From Pontibacter sp. G13 (GTDB lineage Bacteria > Bacteroidota > Bacteroidia > J057): DNA of 64,000 nucleotides. Positions 1 through 7,947 of the stretch are shown here, piece after piece. The stretch is from NCBI RefSeq assembly GCF_031851795.1, contig NZ_CP134696.1, forward strand, positions 1,731,576 to 1,795,575. Direction: 5' to 3'. Numbering within the stretch: the first letter of the stretch is position 1; the number at the start of each line of letters is the position of its first letter. A model generated the notes under the pieces. That model did no database searches. It had not been told where the DNA came from and saw only the letters and a list, made by a program, of their open reading frames with translations. Position numbers and translations under genes: made by a program.

Positions 1-617
1 ATCAACCCTCGGTTCGAACCCAACCAAATAGACCCACTGGAATCCACATAGACCGTGTTGCATGGGGCAACAGGAAGTTTGGCAGGAATCAACTGCTCTG
101 TGACATTCCGGATTTCCAATTTGCCACTAGGCCCCTCTTTTCGGCATTCGAATACATTCACTCCACGTAGTGTACCGATCCAAAGCCGTCCATCGGAATA
201 TTTCAGATCTAGGACATGATTATTGGTGAGGGAATGCTCATTGTCGGGGTCATGGCGAAATGAGCGAAACTTCTGGGTTTTGGGATCAAACACATTCACC
301 CCACTGCCGGCCGTACCGATCCAGATATTTCCATATTCATCCTCCTCCATACACTGCACCAGATTACTGCTAATGGACGTGCTATCTCCTGCAATAGGAC
401 GATATGATTGGAAGCTGTACCCATCATATCGGTCCAAGCCATCGTTGGTGCCAAACCACATGAATCCTTTTCGGTCCTGCAAAATGCAATTGACGTCATT
501 TTGCGACAGACCGTCTTCTGTGGAGAGATGATCAAAGATAATTTCGCGAGATTGCGACCAACCGGAATTTACTCCGCTCAGTATTAGCACAGTAGCAAGT
601 AGTCTAAATACATTCAT
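1..617 (-). CDS. Reg_prop beta-propeller sensor protein, N-terminal part (runs off left edge)
   Basis: Reading the minus strand from the ATG at 617 gives an open frame to the window edge, about 205 residues. It starts with a signal peptide (MNVFRLLATVLILSG, then a cleavage region near GWSQS). The segment DHLSTEDGLSQNDVNCILQD followed by GFMWFGTNDGLDRYDG is the classic start of the periplasmic two-component regulator propeller (reg_prop) found in hybrid two-component systems and related sensors of Bacteroidota. Further blades appear as GNIWIGTAGSGVNVFDP, GRLWIGTLRGVNVFE and GSIWLGSNRG. The kinase or regulator part, if any, lies outside the window, so the output domain is unknown. It is co-directional with the sugar genes upstream and separated from them by a hairpin, so it may sense their substrate; that is inference. 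Confidence 0.85.
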   Translation of the reverse strand, partial: MNVFRLLATVLILSGVNSGWSQSREIIFDHLSTEDGLSQNDVNCILQDRKGFMWFGTNDGLDRYDGYSFQSYRPIAGDSTSISSNLVQCMEEDEYGNIWIGTAGSGVNVFDPKTQKFRSFRHDPDNEHSLTNNHVLDLKYSDGRLWIGTLRGVNVFECRKEGPSGKLEIRNVTEQLIPAKLPVAPCNTVYVDSSGSIWLGSNRGL

Positions 618-672
618 ACAGTAGCTGGAATTCCTTTTTTTGGAAAAGTCCTTTAAATCAAAGATAAGACTT

Positions 673-700
673 GCCCAGTCGGAAATCCAACCGACTGGGC
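673..700 (-). terminator. Stem-loop downstream of the SDR gene
   Basis: A perfect 10-bp inverted repeat (GCCCAGTCGG / CCGACTGGGC) with an 8-nt loop lies 25 bp after the stop of the SDR gene and before the sensor gene. The following T tract on the minus strand is weak, so termination may be partial. Confidence 0.55.
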
Positions 701-724
701 CGAGAATTCGAATTTTCTCCTGAC

Positions 725-1546
725 TCAGGCTTCCGAAATCGATTGAGCTTCTTCCTGTTGCCCAAGAAGCGCCCGATCCAAATGGACATATCCACCATCC
801 ACAAAGACATATTGACCCGTGGTATGGCCAGATCTCTCTGAAATCAAGAACAACGCAGAGTCGGAAATCTCCTCCGGACGGGTCATCCTCCCTTGGTAGG
901 GAATCGTCTTGCGAATGCCCGCAAGCGTCTCCTCTGGGTTCGGCAAAGTCTTGATCCAATTATCGTAGGCGGGAGTCCAACTTTCTGCGATGATCAAAGC
1001 ATTGACACGAATCTCATGCTTGATCAAATCGTTGGCCCATTCTCTGGTCAGTGCCAATACCCCTCCTTTTGCAGCTGCATATCCAGAGGTTCCTCCTTGA
1101 CCGGTCAATGCGACCTTGGAACCAATGTTGAGGATATTTCCCTTAGACTCGATGAGCTTGGGCAAGGCGTGTTTGACGACGAGGAAATAGCTGACGAGAT
1201 TGAGCTTCAGCGACTGCATAAACTCCTCGTAGGAAGCATCCAGTCCCGCTCCGTCATTCACCCCGACATTGTTGATCACGACGTCGATACGACCATACTT
1301 GTCGATGATCTCGTTCACGGATTTCTCGATTTGCACAGGATCTGTCACATCGGTTTGCGCAAAATGCGCGTCGATCCCGCGATCCTTCAGATTTTCCACA
1401 TACCCAAATCCACGGGCATTTCGGTCAATGATCGCAGGGATGGCGCCTTCATCTGCCAATGCCTGCAACATGGTCTCTCCGATACTGCCAGCATGTCCGG
1501 CAGCACCTGTGATCAAGACGACTTTATCTGTTAGTCCTAGGTTCAT
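725..1546 (-). CDS. SDR-family sugar dehydrogenase, L-fucose dehydrogenase-like
   Basis: A 273-aa classical short-chain dehydrogenase, predicted to oxidise an L-fucose-type aldose to its lactone in the cytoplasm with NAD(P). The Rossmann start is KVVLITGAAGHAGSIGE, the NNAG-like motif appears as NNVG, and the catalytic Tyr and Lys are in SGYAAAKGG. The C-terminus GGYVHLDRALL is typical, from memory, of SDRs next to FucP in Bacteroidota. The ATG at 1546 was chosen because it overlaps the upstream stop codon as ATGA, indicating translational coupling to the UxaB-like gene; longer frames run into that gene. Substrate is inferred from context. L-galactose, or L-galactonate as a 5-dehydrogenase substrate, are alternatives. 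Confidence 0.8.
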   Translation of the reverse strand: MNLGLTDKVVLITGAAGHAGSIGETMLQALADEGAIPAIIDRNARGFGYVENLKDRGIDAHFAQTDVTDPVQIEKSVNEIIDKYGRIDVVINNVGVNDGAGLDASYEEFMQSLKLNLVSYFLVVKHALPKLIESKGNILNIGSKVALTGQGGTSGYAAAKGGVLALTREWANDLIKHEIRVNALIIAESWTPAYDNWIKTLPNPEETLAGIRKTIPYQGRMTRPEEISDSALFLISERSGHTTGQYVFVDGGYVHLDRALLGQQEEAQSISEA

Positions 1547-2985
1547 GAGGTTTTGATTGGGGTCAATTCTTTGAGTTCTGCGTCCACCCCTCGGTCGAGG
1601 CAACGCTCCAATTGGCACATCATCGCCGACTTGAGGGAATCCGGCGCATCCATCACGGGCTTCCATGCAGGAAGGCCTAGCAGGTGTTCGATCATTTGGG
1701 CGGTATCGCCGGATTCGTGGAATTGCCACGCTTTCTTCATCCAAGCGATTCCGTCTGGATCATCGCGCAAGGGGATTTCCTTTCCGTCCATTTGACCTCG
1801 ATAAAACAAGATCAATCCCACCCAGGCCAACATGATCCGCTTGGGCCATTCGCCTGTTTTCGCATGATAATCCACCATCGTACCCATGAGGCGGGTCCGG
1901 AATTTCATCAGGGAGTTGAGGGAAATATCGAGAAGTTTGTGCTTGAGATCGGGATTGCGGAATCGTTCAAGCGTCTGCTGGACATATTCGATTCCGGCGG
2001 ATCGTTCCAAGGGCAGCGTCGGCAAGACTTCCTCTATCAGCAAATCTTGGACAAATGTAGAGAGCCCAGCATGCGACATGACGTCAGCGACCGTCTCCAG
2101 TCCCAACAAATGCCCCAAAGGTACCATCGAAGTGTGAGCGCCATTCAAGACGCGGACCTTGCGATGTTGATATACCTCCAGATCCGCCACCCATTCGACA
2201 TTGAGTTGAGGATTGAGGAAAACCAATTCCTCTTCCACCGCTTCCGGCCCTTGGATCACCCAGCTGTGGTAGGGTTCACCGACGACGATTTGCTCGTCCT
2301 TGTATCCGAGCTTTGGTGCCCAGCTTCGGGCCTGCGGTTCGGAGTATCCAGAGACGATACGATCTACCAATGTATTGCAAAAATGGTTGTGCTGTAGGAT
2401 CCACTGCTCAAAATCTTCTCCCAGATTCCACAGTCTCGCATACTGAAGAATCGCCGTCCTCAATTGTTCCCCATTCGCGGGGACCAATTCACAGGGCAAA
2501 TGGATCACCCCTTTGTTACCTGCGCCCGCAAAAAACTGGAATCGGCGGTACAGCCACCAGGTCCATTTCCCCGGAAAAGTCTTGGGAGAAGCATGGTTGG
2601 GGATGGGTTCGGCCTGAAACTCGATCCCGGATTCCGTGGTGTTGGAGATCAGGTATCGAATGTCAGTCTGCGAGGCTGTTTCGAGAAATTCCACCCAGCT
2701 ATGGTAGGGTTGGATGATCTGCGAAATACAAGTGATCGGGTGTGCCTCGTGGACAGGCATGCCGTGCTGGATGCCTTGGAGGATCACATGATAATATCCA
2801 TTGGATTGGCGAAGCCGGTCATAGTCCCCACGTTCGGTGGGTTTGACGACGACTACCTCTCCCGCGAAGTCTGTGTATTCGTTGAGCTTTTGAACCATCC
2901 ATGTGGCGAATCCCCGTAGGAAGTTGCCGCCACCAAATTGGATGACTTTGGGTGTAAACATGGGATGTCCCGTTTCCTGGTTCAT
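1543..2985 (-). CDS. Mannitol dehydrogenase-family oxidoreductase, tagaturonate reductase-like (UxaB)
   Basis: About 480 aa, matching the usual length of UxaB (about 483). The N-terminal nucleotide-binding segment is KVIQFGGGNFLRGF, and the family motif around the catalytic Lys appears as KVRVLNGAHTSMVPLG. UxaB reduces D-tagaturonate to D-altronate with NADH; other members act on fructuronate or polyols. I chose the ATG at 2985 over a GTG at 3015. The stop overlaps the start of the SDR gene by 4 bp. No uxaC is visible, so classic hexuronate isomerisation is not the obvious source of substrate. With the UxaA-like dehydratase at 5.9-7.6 kb it could route oxidised L-galactose into 2-keto-3-deoxygluconate. 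Family is secure; substrate is inferred. Confidence 0.8.
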   Translation of the reverse strand: MNQETGHPMFTPKVIQFGGGNFLRGFATWMVQKLNEYTDFAGEVVVVKPTERGDYDRLRQSNGYYHVILQGIQHGMPVHEAHPITCISQIIQPYHSWVEFLETASQTDIRYLISNTTESGIEFQAEPIPNHASPKTFPGKWTWWLYRRFQFFAGAGNKGVIHLPCELVPANGEQLRTAILQYARLWNLGEDFEQWILQHNHFCNTLVDRIVSGYSEPQARSWAPKLGYKDEQIVVGEPYHSWVIQGPEAVEEELVFLNPQLNVEWVADLEVYQHRKVRVLNGAHTSMVPLGHLLGLETVADVMSHAGLSTFVQDLLIEEVLPTLPLERSAGIEYVQQTLERFRNPDLKHKLLDISLNSLMKFRTRLMGTMVDYHAKTGEWPKRIMLAWVGLILFYRGQMDGKEIPLRDDPDGIAWMKKAWQFHESGDTAQMIEHLLGLPAWKPVMDAPDSLKSAMMCQLERCLDRGVDAELKELTPIKTS

Positions 2986-3244
2986 CTGGATTGGTTTAGC
3001 GCGTATTGAAGCCACAAAATTTACACGCTACGCCACAGACCACCAGCAAAACAGGGTTCGGCAGAACATTTGATCTATGATTTAACCCAATTGTCGTAGT
3101 CCACCGGCCCGATGACGGCTTGGCCGCCTGTATGAGCATTCCCCAAAAGGTTTATTGTCCAGAAAATGGGTCAATCCAGCCGTCAGTTTCCCCGCTGTTC
3201 ATGGGGTAGATATTTTCTCCAGATCTTTGGTCGAGCCCTTGGAA

Positions 3245-3440
3245 GATGATTTGGGCGTATCCCGGCGTGCTTGGAATGCCGGCTGATGCTTGGCCCGTGA
3301 GTCGCCGGGCCGCTCCCTTCCATGCTCACTGCGTTCGGTCTGGGATCAGGAGGCGATGGATCGCCGCCTCCTGATCCCAGACTCCTCCCGATGGTCGGCC
3401 ATTCCAGGCAGCTTACGCCCCACAGGCCATCCGCACCTTG
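3245..3440 (+). repeat. Dispersed intergenic repeat, copy 1 (hairpin subtype)
   Basis: Begins near TTGGGCGTATCCCGGCGTGC and ends near GGCCATCCGCACC. It contains a perfect 17-bp stem at 3339-3355 / 3365-3381 with loop ATGGATCGC. Similar copies lie near 11.3 and 59.7 kb (same subtype) and near 22.8, 30.8 and 34.2 kb. Each lies between genes. The stems differ in sequence but keep pairing. Confidence 0.7.
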
Positions 3441-3480
3441 GAGATCGAAGCAGGACATTTCCTTTTCAGTCCCAAAAATG

Positions 3481-3620
3481 GTGCGGCTGGCTTGTGCGGC
3501 GATAGGGATGGGAAGGTCGAGCGTCAGCGAGGTCCGAAGCCTTCAGCGGAGGACGGGAGTGATAACGGACACCTGGAACAGCCCGGCCCGGCGACTCCCA
3601 TGCCGAGACAGGAAAACCCA
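3481..3620 (-). repeat. Dispersed intergenic repeat, related variant a
   Basis: Starts GTGCGGCTGGCTTGTGCGG and continues through GATAGGGATGGGA, CAGCGAGGTCCG and GCCTTCAGCGGAGGACGGGA to AGCCCGGC. The sequence at 5187-5330 is closely similar. It looks like the opposite-orientation form of the GGGCGT...GCGG element and directly abuts copy 1, making a large imperfect inverted pair. Confidence 0.55.
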
Positions 3621-3691
3621 GTCCAGCGCGCCGGGATCGCCCTTATTCACATACATCCACCCATCCCAAAGTTGAGAGATTGCCCAGAAGT

Positions 3692-4510
3692 ATGCATATT
3701 GATTATTCCAATTTGCATCACCTCCTCAACCGCTCATTTGACCATTGCGACATGGCAGCCCAAACCATCGACGAAGTACTCTATTCCCTAGATCTGATCA
3801 TTTCCCAATCCAAGGCCGACAAAAACTCCCTGGGATATTTTGCCTCGCTCTATCGCAACGTCACCCAGCGCGTCAAGGACGAAATCACGCTCGGAGGCTT
3901 TGAGTACAATGAAAAGATGGAGCAGCTCGACGTGATATTCGCCAATCGCTACCTAGAAGCGCATGCCGCCTTCATTCAGCAAGCCCCATGTACGGCAGCT
4001 TGGCAACTAGCCTTGGAGGAAAGCCACCGCAAACGCCTCATCGTGCTCCAGCATCTGCTTCTTGGCATGAACGCCCACATCAACCTCGATCTGGGCATTG
4101 CGGCCGCGCAGGTTCTCACCGACCGCCCTTTGGAACAGTACAAATCCGATTTTTTCAAGATCAATGCGATCCTCTCCAGTATGGTGGACGAGGTGCAGGA
4201 TTCCTTGGCGATGATCTGGCCATTCATGGGATGGTTTGATCGAGTCATGAAGCGCCGAGACGAGGAATTTGCCGATTTTTCGATGGAAGCCGCACGAGAC
4301 GGCGCATGGCGAGTGGCCCATACGTACCGCAATCTTGACACTGAAGCCAAACGCCAAGCCTATCTCCAATCCCTCGATCAGCGCGTGTACATGATCGGCC
4401 GCAAAATGGCCTACCCCGCCCTTCCCATCCGATGGATGCTCAAGTTCGTCACCTGGGTAGAGAGAGGTAGTATTTCCCAACGGATCGAGTGGCTGGAAAC
4501 CGGCGGATAG
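3692..4510 (+). CDS. DUF5995 family protein
   Basis: A 272-aa protein of unknown function. It matches what I know of DUF5995: an N-terminal region with YFASLYRNVTQRVKDEI and FANRYLEAHAAF, then the signature NAHINLDLGIAAAQV and a mostly helical C-terminal half. No signal peptide or membrane segment is evident. The ATG at 3692 is preferred over a TTG at 3680. It is on the plus strand, against the direction of the flanking sugar genes, and sits inside a repeat-rich stretch that splits them, so it is probably an insertion into the locus and not part of the pathway. The last 27 nt of the gene and its flank recur, 25 of 27 identical, exactly 1000 bp downstream. Confidence 0.75.
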   Translation: MHIDYSNLHHLLNRSFDHCDMAAQTIDEVLYSLDLIISQSKADKNSLGYFASLYRNVTQRVKDEITLGGFEYNEKMEQLDVIFANRYLEAHAAFIQQAPCTAAWQLALEESHRKRLIVLQHLLLGMNAHINLDLGIAAAQVLTDRPLEQYKSDFFKINAILSSMVDEVQDSLAMIWPFMGWFDRVMKRRDEEFADFSMEAARDGAWRVAHTYRNLDTEAKRQAYLQSLDQRVYMIGRKMAYPALPIRWMLKFVTWVERGSISQRIEWLETGG

Positions 4511-4518
4511 CCCCCCAG

Positions 4519-4573
4519 CTAGATCAAGGGTTAAAACCCTTAGCTGTGGGGTGTCGCGCCTACAGCGCTTGGA
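4519..4573 (-). repeat. AAGGGTT/AGCGCTGTA element, single copy
   Basis: CAAGGGTTAAAACCCTTAGC followed by GTGTCGCGCCTACAGCGCTT. Read on the minus strand it matches the unit of the tandem array at 5530-5817. It begins within 9 nt of the stop of the DUF5995 gene. Confidence 0.6.
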
Positions 4574-4728
4574 TGGATGTTTGCCTCTCCTGAGCGCGGA
4601 GCATCCTGCCATGTGAAAAAACATTGCCTCATCCCGCAAAATTTCGACGCGGTGGCGCCTGTGCGTAGGGGAAATTTATGCGGGATCTCACGCTTCTTGC
4701 ATGCTGGGGCTTGTCTTGTGCCGAGATG

Positions 4729-4785
4729 GGCAAGGGTTAAAACCCTTAGCTGTGGGGGGGCGCGCCTACCTACAGCGCTTGAATG
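4729..4785 (-). repeat. AAGGGTT/AGCGCTGTA element, second single copy
   Basis: GCAAGGGTTAAAACCCTTAG then GGGCGCGCCTACCTACAGCG. Same orientation as the copy at 4519 and opposite to the tandem array at 5530-5817. A shared CTCCTGAGCGCGGAG segment follows both copies (near 4587 and 4872), so the pair may be a duplicated unit. Confidence 0.55.
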
Positions 4786-4817
4786 GATTTCAAGCTCCAA
4801 TCCTTTGGTTCCATCAC

Positions 4818-5013
4818 GTCATTCCCGGCGGCGATGGCCTCGGCATTTGTGAAGGCGCCGATCGGGAATCTCCTGAGCGCGGAGTATTATGCCAAGCCAT
4901 ACCCATAGGCCCCCTCGGCGATCTCCTTCAGGTGCCATGCAAGCTCAGGGAGATCCCGGATAGGGCCCCGACGCTCAAAGGCCTTGGCGAAAGCCTTTCC
5001 GGGATGACGCGGT
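4818..5013. repeat. Segment bounded by CGTCATTCCCGG inverted ends
   Basis: CGTCATTCCCGG at the left and CCGGGATGACG at the right form short imperfect inverted ends around about 195 bp of non-coding DNA, a common appearance for small non-autonomous or dispersed repeats. No second copy is in the window, so this is tentative. Confidence 0.35.
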
Positions 5014-5056
5014 GGGGTGGGCAATAAATAAACTGACTGGGAGCCGGATTACCCAC

Positions 5057-5183
5057 GGGCCTGTACACAGTCCGAAATCCGGCTCAGCCAAAATGGGAAT
5101 GGGCCCGTACACAGCCCAAAATCCGGCTCTGCCAAAGTGGGAATGGGCCTGTACACAGTCCGAAATCCAACTCAGCTAAGTAG
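5057..5183 (+). repeat. 44-bp tandem repeat, three units
   Basis: Units start at 5057, 5101 and 5145 with GGGCCTGTACACAGTCCGAA (or close variant) and a period of exactly 44 bp. The third unit is truncated and more diverged. It is non-coding. Confidence 0.8.
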
Positions 5184-5186
5184 AGC

Positions 5187-5330
5187 TTGTGCGGATGGCC
5201 TGCGGCGGCGATAGGGATAGGAGGGGCGAGCGCCAGCGAGGTCCGGAGCCTTCAGCGGAGGACGGGAGCCATAGCGGACCCCCGCATAGCCCGGCTCTGG
5301 CGGCTCATGATGCCAAGCGGAACTCATGGA
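5187..5330 (-). repeat. Dispersed intergenic repeat, related variant b
   Basis: Very similar to 3481-3620: GTGCGGATGGCCTGCGGCGG, GATAGGGATAGGAGG, CAGCGAGGTCCGGAGCC, TTCAGCGGAGGACGGGAG and AGCCCGGC occur in the same order. Confidence 0.6.
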
Positions 5331-5529
5331 GCCAGACCGCCGGAGATCGCCCATATGAATCAGAAAAAGCGAATCCCGAGCACTTTGAATCCGCTTTTTC
5401 GGTGGGTTTATCACTATGCTTAATTGTGCTTGCCTGTAAACTTGAAGGAATAGCCCACATAGGGAATCCACATGAGGTATGCGTATTCTTGGATAGAAAC
5501 CGGCGGATAGCCCCCCAAACATCCCCCCC

Positions 5530-5817
5530 AGCGCTGTAAGCGCGACATATCACAGCCAAGGGTTTCAACCCTTGACATACCAAACCCTTGGAGAAAATCC
5601 CCCACCCTAGCGCTGTAAGCGCGACATATCACAACCAAGGGTTTCAACCCTTGACATACCAATACCCTTGGAGAAAATCCCCCACCCTAGCGCTGTAAGC
5701 GCGACACAACACAGGCAAGGGTTTCAACCCTTGACATACCAATACCCTTGGAGAAAATCCCCCACCCAGCGCTGTAGGCGCGACACAACACAACCAAGGG
5801 TTTCAACCCTTGACATC
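5530..5817 (+). repeat. 79-80-bp tandem repeat, four units
   Basis: Units start at 5530, 5609, 5689 and 5768. Each has AGCGCTGTAAGCGCGACA, then AAGGGTTTCAACCCTTGACA (a small palindrome), then a spacer CTTGGAGAAAATCCCCCACC. Isolated copies of the first two blocks occur in opposite orientation at 4519 and 4729. No unique spacers and no cas genes exist, so it is not CRISPR. Frames across it are shadows. Confidence 0.85.
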
Positions 5818-5917
5818 CAAGCCCCAAACCCGTTGCCCCCCCCAACAACAAAACAGCCGACCAAGCGCTCAAAAACACTCGATCGGCTGCACGAAACAAT
5901 TTCTAACGCATGTCGGC

Positions 5918-7582
5918 CTACAACGAAATGCCCCGTTTCCACGGGATGAAGTCGTCTTGGCCCAAGATTTCGGCGCGGGTCCGGTCGCCATTGGCGACTT
6001 CGATGATTCGCTCCAAAAGCTGAGTACCAAGACTTTCGATGGTAGCCTCTCCGGTGATGATCTGGCCTGCATTCACGTCGATGATGTCGGGCATACGCTC
6101 AGCGAGGGACGTATTACTGGACATTTTCACGACGGGCGCAATCGGGTTGCCAGTGGGCGTTCCTAGGCCTGTGGTGAAGACCATGACATTGGCCCAAGAT
6201 CCCGCCAGTCCTGTGGTGGATTCCACATCGTTGCCGGGCGTGCAAAGCAGGTTGAGACCGGATTGCCGAGCGGGTTCCGTGTAGTCGAGGATATCCACGA
6301 CCGGGGAAGTTCCTCCCTTCTTGGCGGCTCCTGCGGACTTCATAGCGTCGGTGACGAGCCCGTCCTTGATGTTGCCGGGGGAGGGATTCATGTCGAATCC
6401 AGATCCCACAGCCACGGCAGCGGCGGCATAATCTTTCATGAGCTGCTTGAATCGCTCAGCGGAATCCGCCGTTTGGCAGCGCTTGACGATTTCAGGCTCT
6501 ACGCCATTTAGTTCGGGAAATTCCGCTAGAATGACGCGCGCTTTCAACGCCACGAGCAGGTCCGAGGCGTACCCCAATGCAGGATTCGCGGAGATTCCGG
6601 AGAATCCATCCGAACCTCCACATTCCAGCCCCAAGGTCAATTTGCTCAGAGGTGCAGGTGCCCGCTCCGCTTTATTGGCCTCGGTCAAGCCCACAAAGGT
6701 CGTACGGATGGCCGCTTCGATGAAGGCGACCTCGGAACGGCTTTGCTGCTGTTCATGGAAATATAGCGGCTTGCTGAATGCAGGATCGAGCTTGGCGAGT
6801 GCATCTTTGAGGATCGGAATCTGCGCATTTTGGCAGCCCAAGCTCAAAATGGTAGCGCCCGCAACATTCGGATGGGTCAGATACCCAGCCAACAGGCGAC
6901 ACAGCGTATCGCTATCCTGACGGATCCCTCCACAACCGCCATCGTGAGTCAAGAACTTGATTCCATCGACCTGCGGAAATACGCGGTCTGCTTCGGAATC
7001 TTGAGCCGGATGATGCACGGAGACATTCAGGAGATCTTCCTCGGAAGCACCTGATCGGTATGCGTCGATCATCTTGGACAAGTCAAAGCGGTCGGCAGGT
7101 TTCACCCCGTATCCGAGCGCTTCCAGCATGGTATCCTTGATGACCTCGATATTCCGATTTTCGCAGAAAACCAGCGGAATGACCAGCCAATAGTTCCGGG
7201 TTCCGACTTGGCCATCGGCACGGTGGAACCCCTCGAAGGTGCGACCCTCAAAGGCAGACACATCTGGCGCTTGCCATTGAAATGCACCCGCTTCCGCATC
7301 CACGCCATCGGTATGGTGAGAGATATTGTCGATGGTAATTCGGCTCCCGGCAGCAATAGCTTGTGTAGCCACTCCGACGGTGATTCCATACATGTAGATG
7401 GCATCTCCTGGCTGGAAATCCACCTCGGCGAATTTGTGTTTGGCAGGAATGGTTTCCTGCAAGACGACCTTCCCGCCGGGGAGGGCTACCTCCATTCCGG
7501 CAGAAAGGTCTTGCAAGGCGACAATGAGATTGTCTTCAGGGTGTACCCGCAGGATGGGGGCCCCTTGAGTGATCGATTGCAT
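5918..7582 (-). CDS. UxaA-family sugar-acid dehydratase (altronate / L-fuconate-type)
   Basis: A 554-aa cytoplasmic dehydratase with the full UxaA layout: an N-terminal SAF-like domain (about residues 8-95), then the catalytic region from about 115 with DGQVGTRNYW, THDGGCGGIRQD, LSLGCQNAQIP, LECGGSDGFSGISANPALG and SPGNIKDG. UxaA removes water from D-altronate to give 2-keto-3-deoxy-D-gluconate. In FucP-linked Bacteroidota clusters the same family is a candidate L-fuconate dehydratase. It lies 12 bp after the mutarotase gene and 24 bp (stop to start) separate that from FucP, so the three form a tight operon. Which sugar acid it uses depends on whether the cluster handles L-fucose, L-galactose or both. 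Confidence 0.85.
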   Translation of the reverse strand: MQSITQGAPILRVHPEDNLIVALQDLSAGMEVALPGGKVVLQETIPAKHKFAEVDFQPGDAIYMYGITVGVATQAIAAGSRITIDNISHHTDGVDAEAGAFQWQAPDVSAFEGRTFEGFHRADGQVGTRNYWLVIPLVFCENRNIEVIKDTMLEALGYGVKPADRFDLSKMIDAYRSGASEEDLLNVSVHHPAQDSEADRVFPQVDGIKFLTHDGGCGGIRQDSDTLCRLLAGYLTHPNVAGATILSLGCQNAQIPILKDALAKLDPAFSKPLYFHEQQQSRSEVAFIEAAIRTTFVGLTEANKAERAPAPLSKLTLGLECGGSDGFSGISANPALGYASDLLVALKARVILAEFPELNGVEPEIVKRCQTADSAERFKQLMKDYAAAAVAVGSGFDMNPSPGNIKDGLVTDAMKSAGAAKKGGTSPVVDILDYTEPARQSGLNLLCTPGNDVESTTGLAGSWANVMVFTTGLGTPTGNPIAPVVKMSSNTSLAERMPDIIDVNAGQIITGEATIESLGTQLLERIIEVANGDRTRAEILGQDDFIPWKRGISL

Positions 7583-7594
7583 GAACTGCTGCGA

Positions 7595-7936
7595 TTATTC
7601 CAACTTGAAAATTTTGTCGAGCAAGATCCACTTGACTCCCTCCGGCGCCCAAGGCAGGGCCTGCTGGAAGTCCCACATCAACTGCTCCCACTCCTGTACT
7701 TTGGGGTTGGAGGCATCTGCGGCGGCCTTGGCCTCAAAATCGAAGGTGTCATCCACCTCCATGATCATGAACATCCGGTTGCCGGTCAGATAGATTTCCA
7801 TATCCAAAATCCCTGCGCCACGAATGCTGTCTGTAATCTCCGGCCAGGCATTGCCCGGCGCGTGATACTGCTTGTACCGTTCGATCAATTCCGGATCATC
7901 CTTCAGGTCACAAGCTAGGGTATATCGGGTAGACAT
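7595..7936 (-). CDS. L-rhamnose mutarotase-family (RhaM-like) sugar mutarotase
   Basis: A 113-aa protein of the RhaM (DUF718) family, a dimeric ferredoxin-like fold that interconverts alpha and beta anomers of 6-deoxy sugars. The catalytic pair is visible as Tyr21 and His25 in RYKQYHAPGNAWPEI, with the same four-residue spacing as Tyr18/His22 of RhaM. The core GILDMEIYLTGNRMFMIMEV and the WEQLMW region are also typical. It lies between FucP and the UxaA-like dehydratase, with no rhamnose isomerase or kinase near, so the likely substrate is L-fucose or L-galactose. Confidence 0.88.
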   Translation of the reverse strand: MSTRYTLACDLKDDPELIERYKQYHAPGNAWPEITDSIRGAGILDMEIYLTGNRMFMIMEVDDTFDFEAKAAADASNPKVQEWEQLMWDFQQALPWAPEGVKWILLDKIFKLE

Positions 7937-7947
7937 GCGGGGTTCGA

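Larger units (their letters stand above)
3016..3691. other. Gene-free region with two dispersed-repeat segments
   Basis: No convincing gene lies between the UxaB-like gene and the DUF5995 gene. The sequence from about 3245 to 3440 and from about 3481 to 3620 consists of dispersed repeat elements in opposite orientations, described separately. The first about 170 bp should contain the promoter of the UxaB-SDR pair; a TAAATTTTG stretch sits close to the start, but no full promoter could be fixed. Confidence 0.5.
4511..5917. other. 1.4-kb repeat-dominated gene-free region
   Basis: No gene is supported here. From left to right it holds two isolated copies of an AAGGGTTaaAACCCTT/TACAGCGC element (4519-4573 and 4729-4785), and a segment bounded by CGTCATTCCCGG and CCGGGATGACG (about 4818-5013). 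These are followed by a 44-bp triplet repeat (5057-5183), a dispersed repeat variant (5187-5330) and a four-unit tandem repeat of about 80 bp (5530-5817). A short protein-like stretch on the minus strand near 5420-5500 lacks a start and cannot be called. Confidence 0.7.

Noticed and set aside
5172-5662. Minus-strand frames with a protein-like stretch (EYAYLMWIPYVGYSFKFTGK)
   Set aside because: Surrounded by repeats, split between frames and lacking a start with a plausible N-terminus; at most a gene remnant.
5530-5817. CRISPR array
   Set aside because: Units are 79-80 bp with the spacer part also conserved; no unique spacers and no cas genes.
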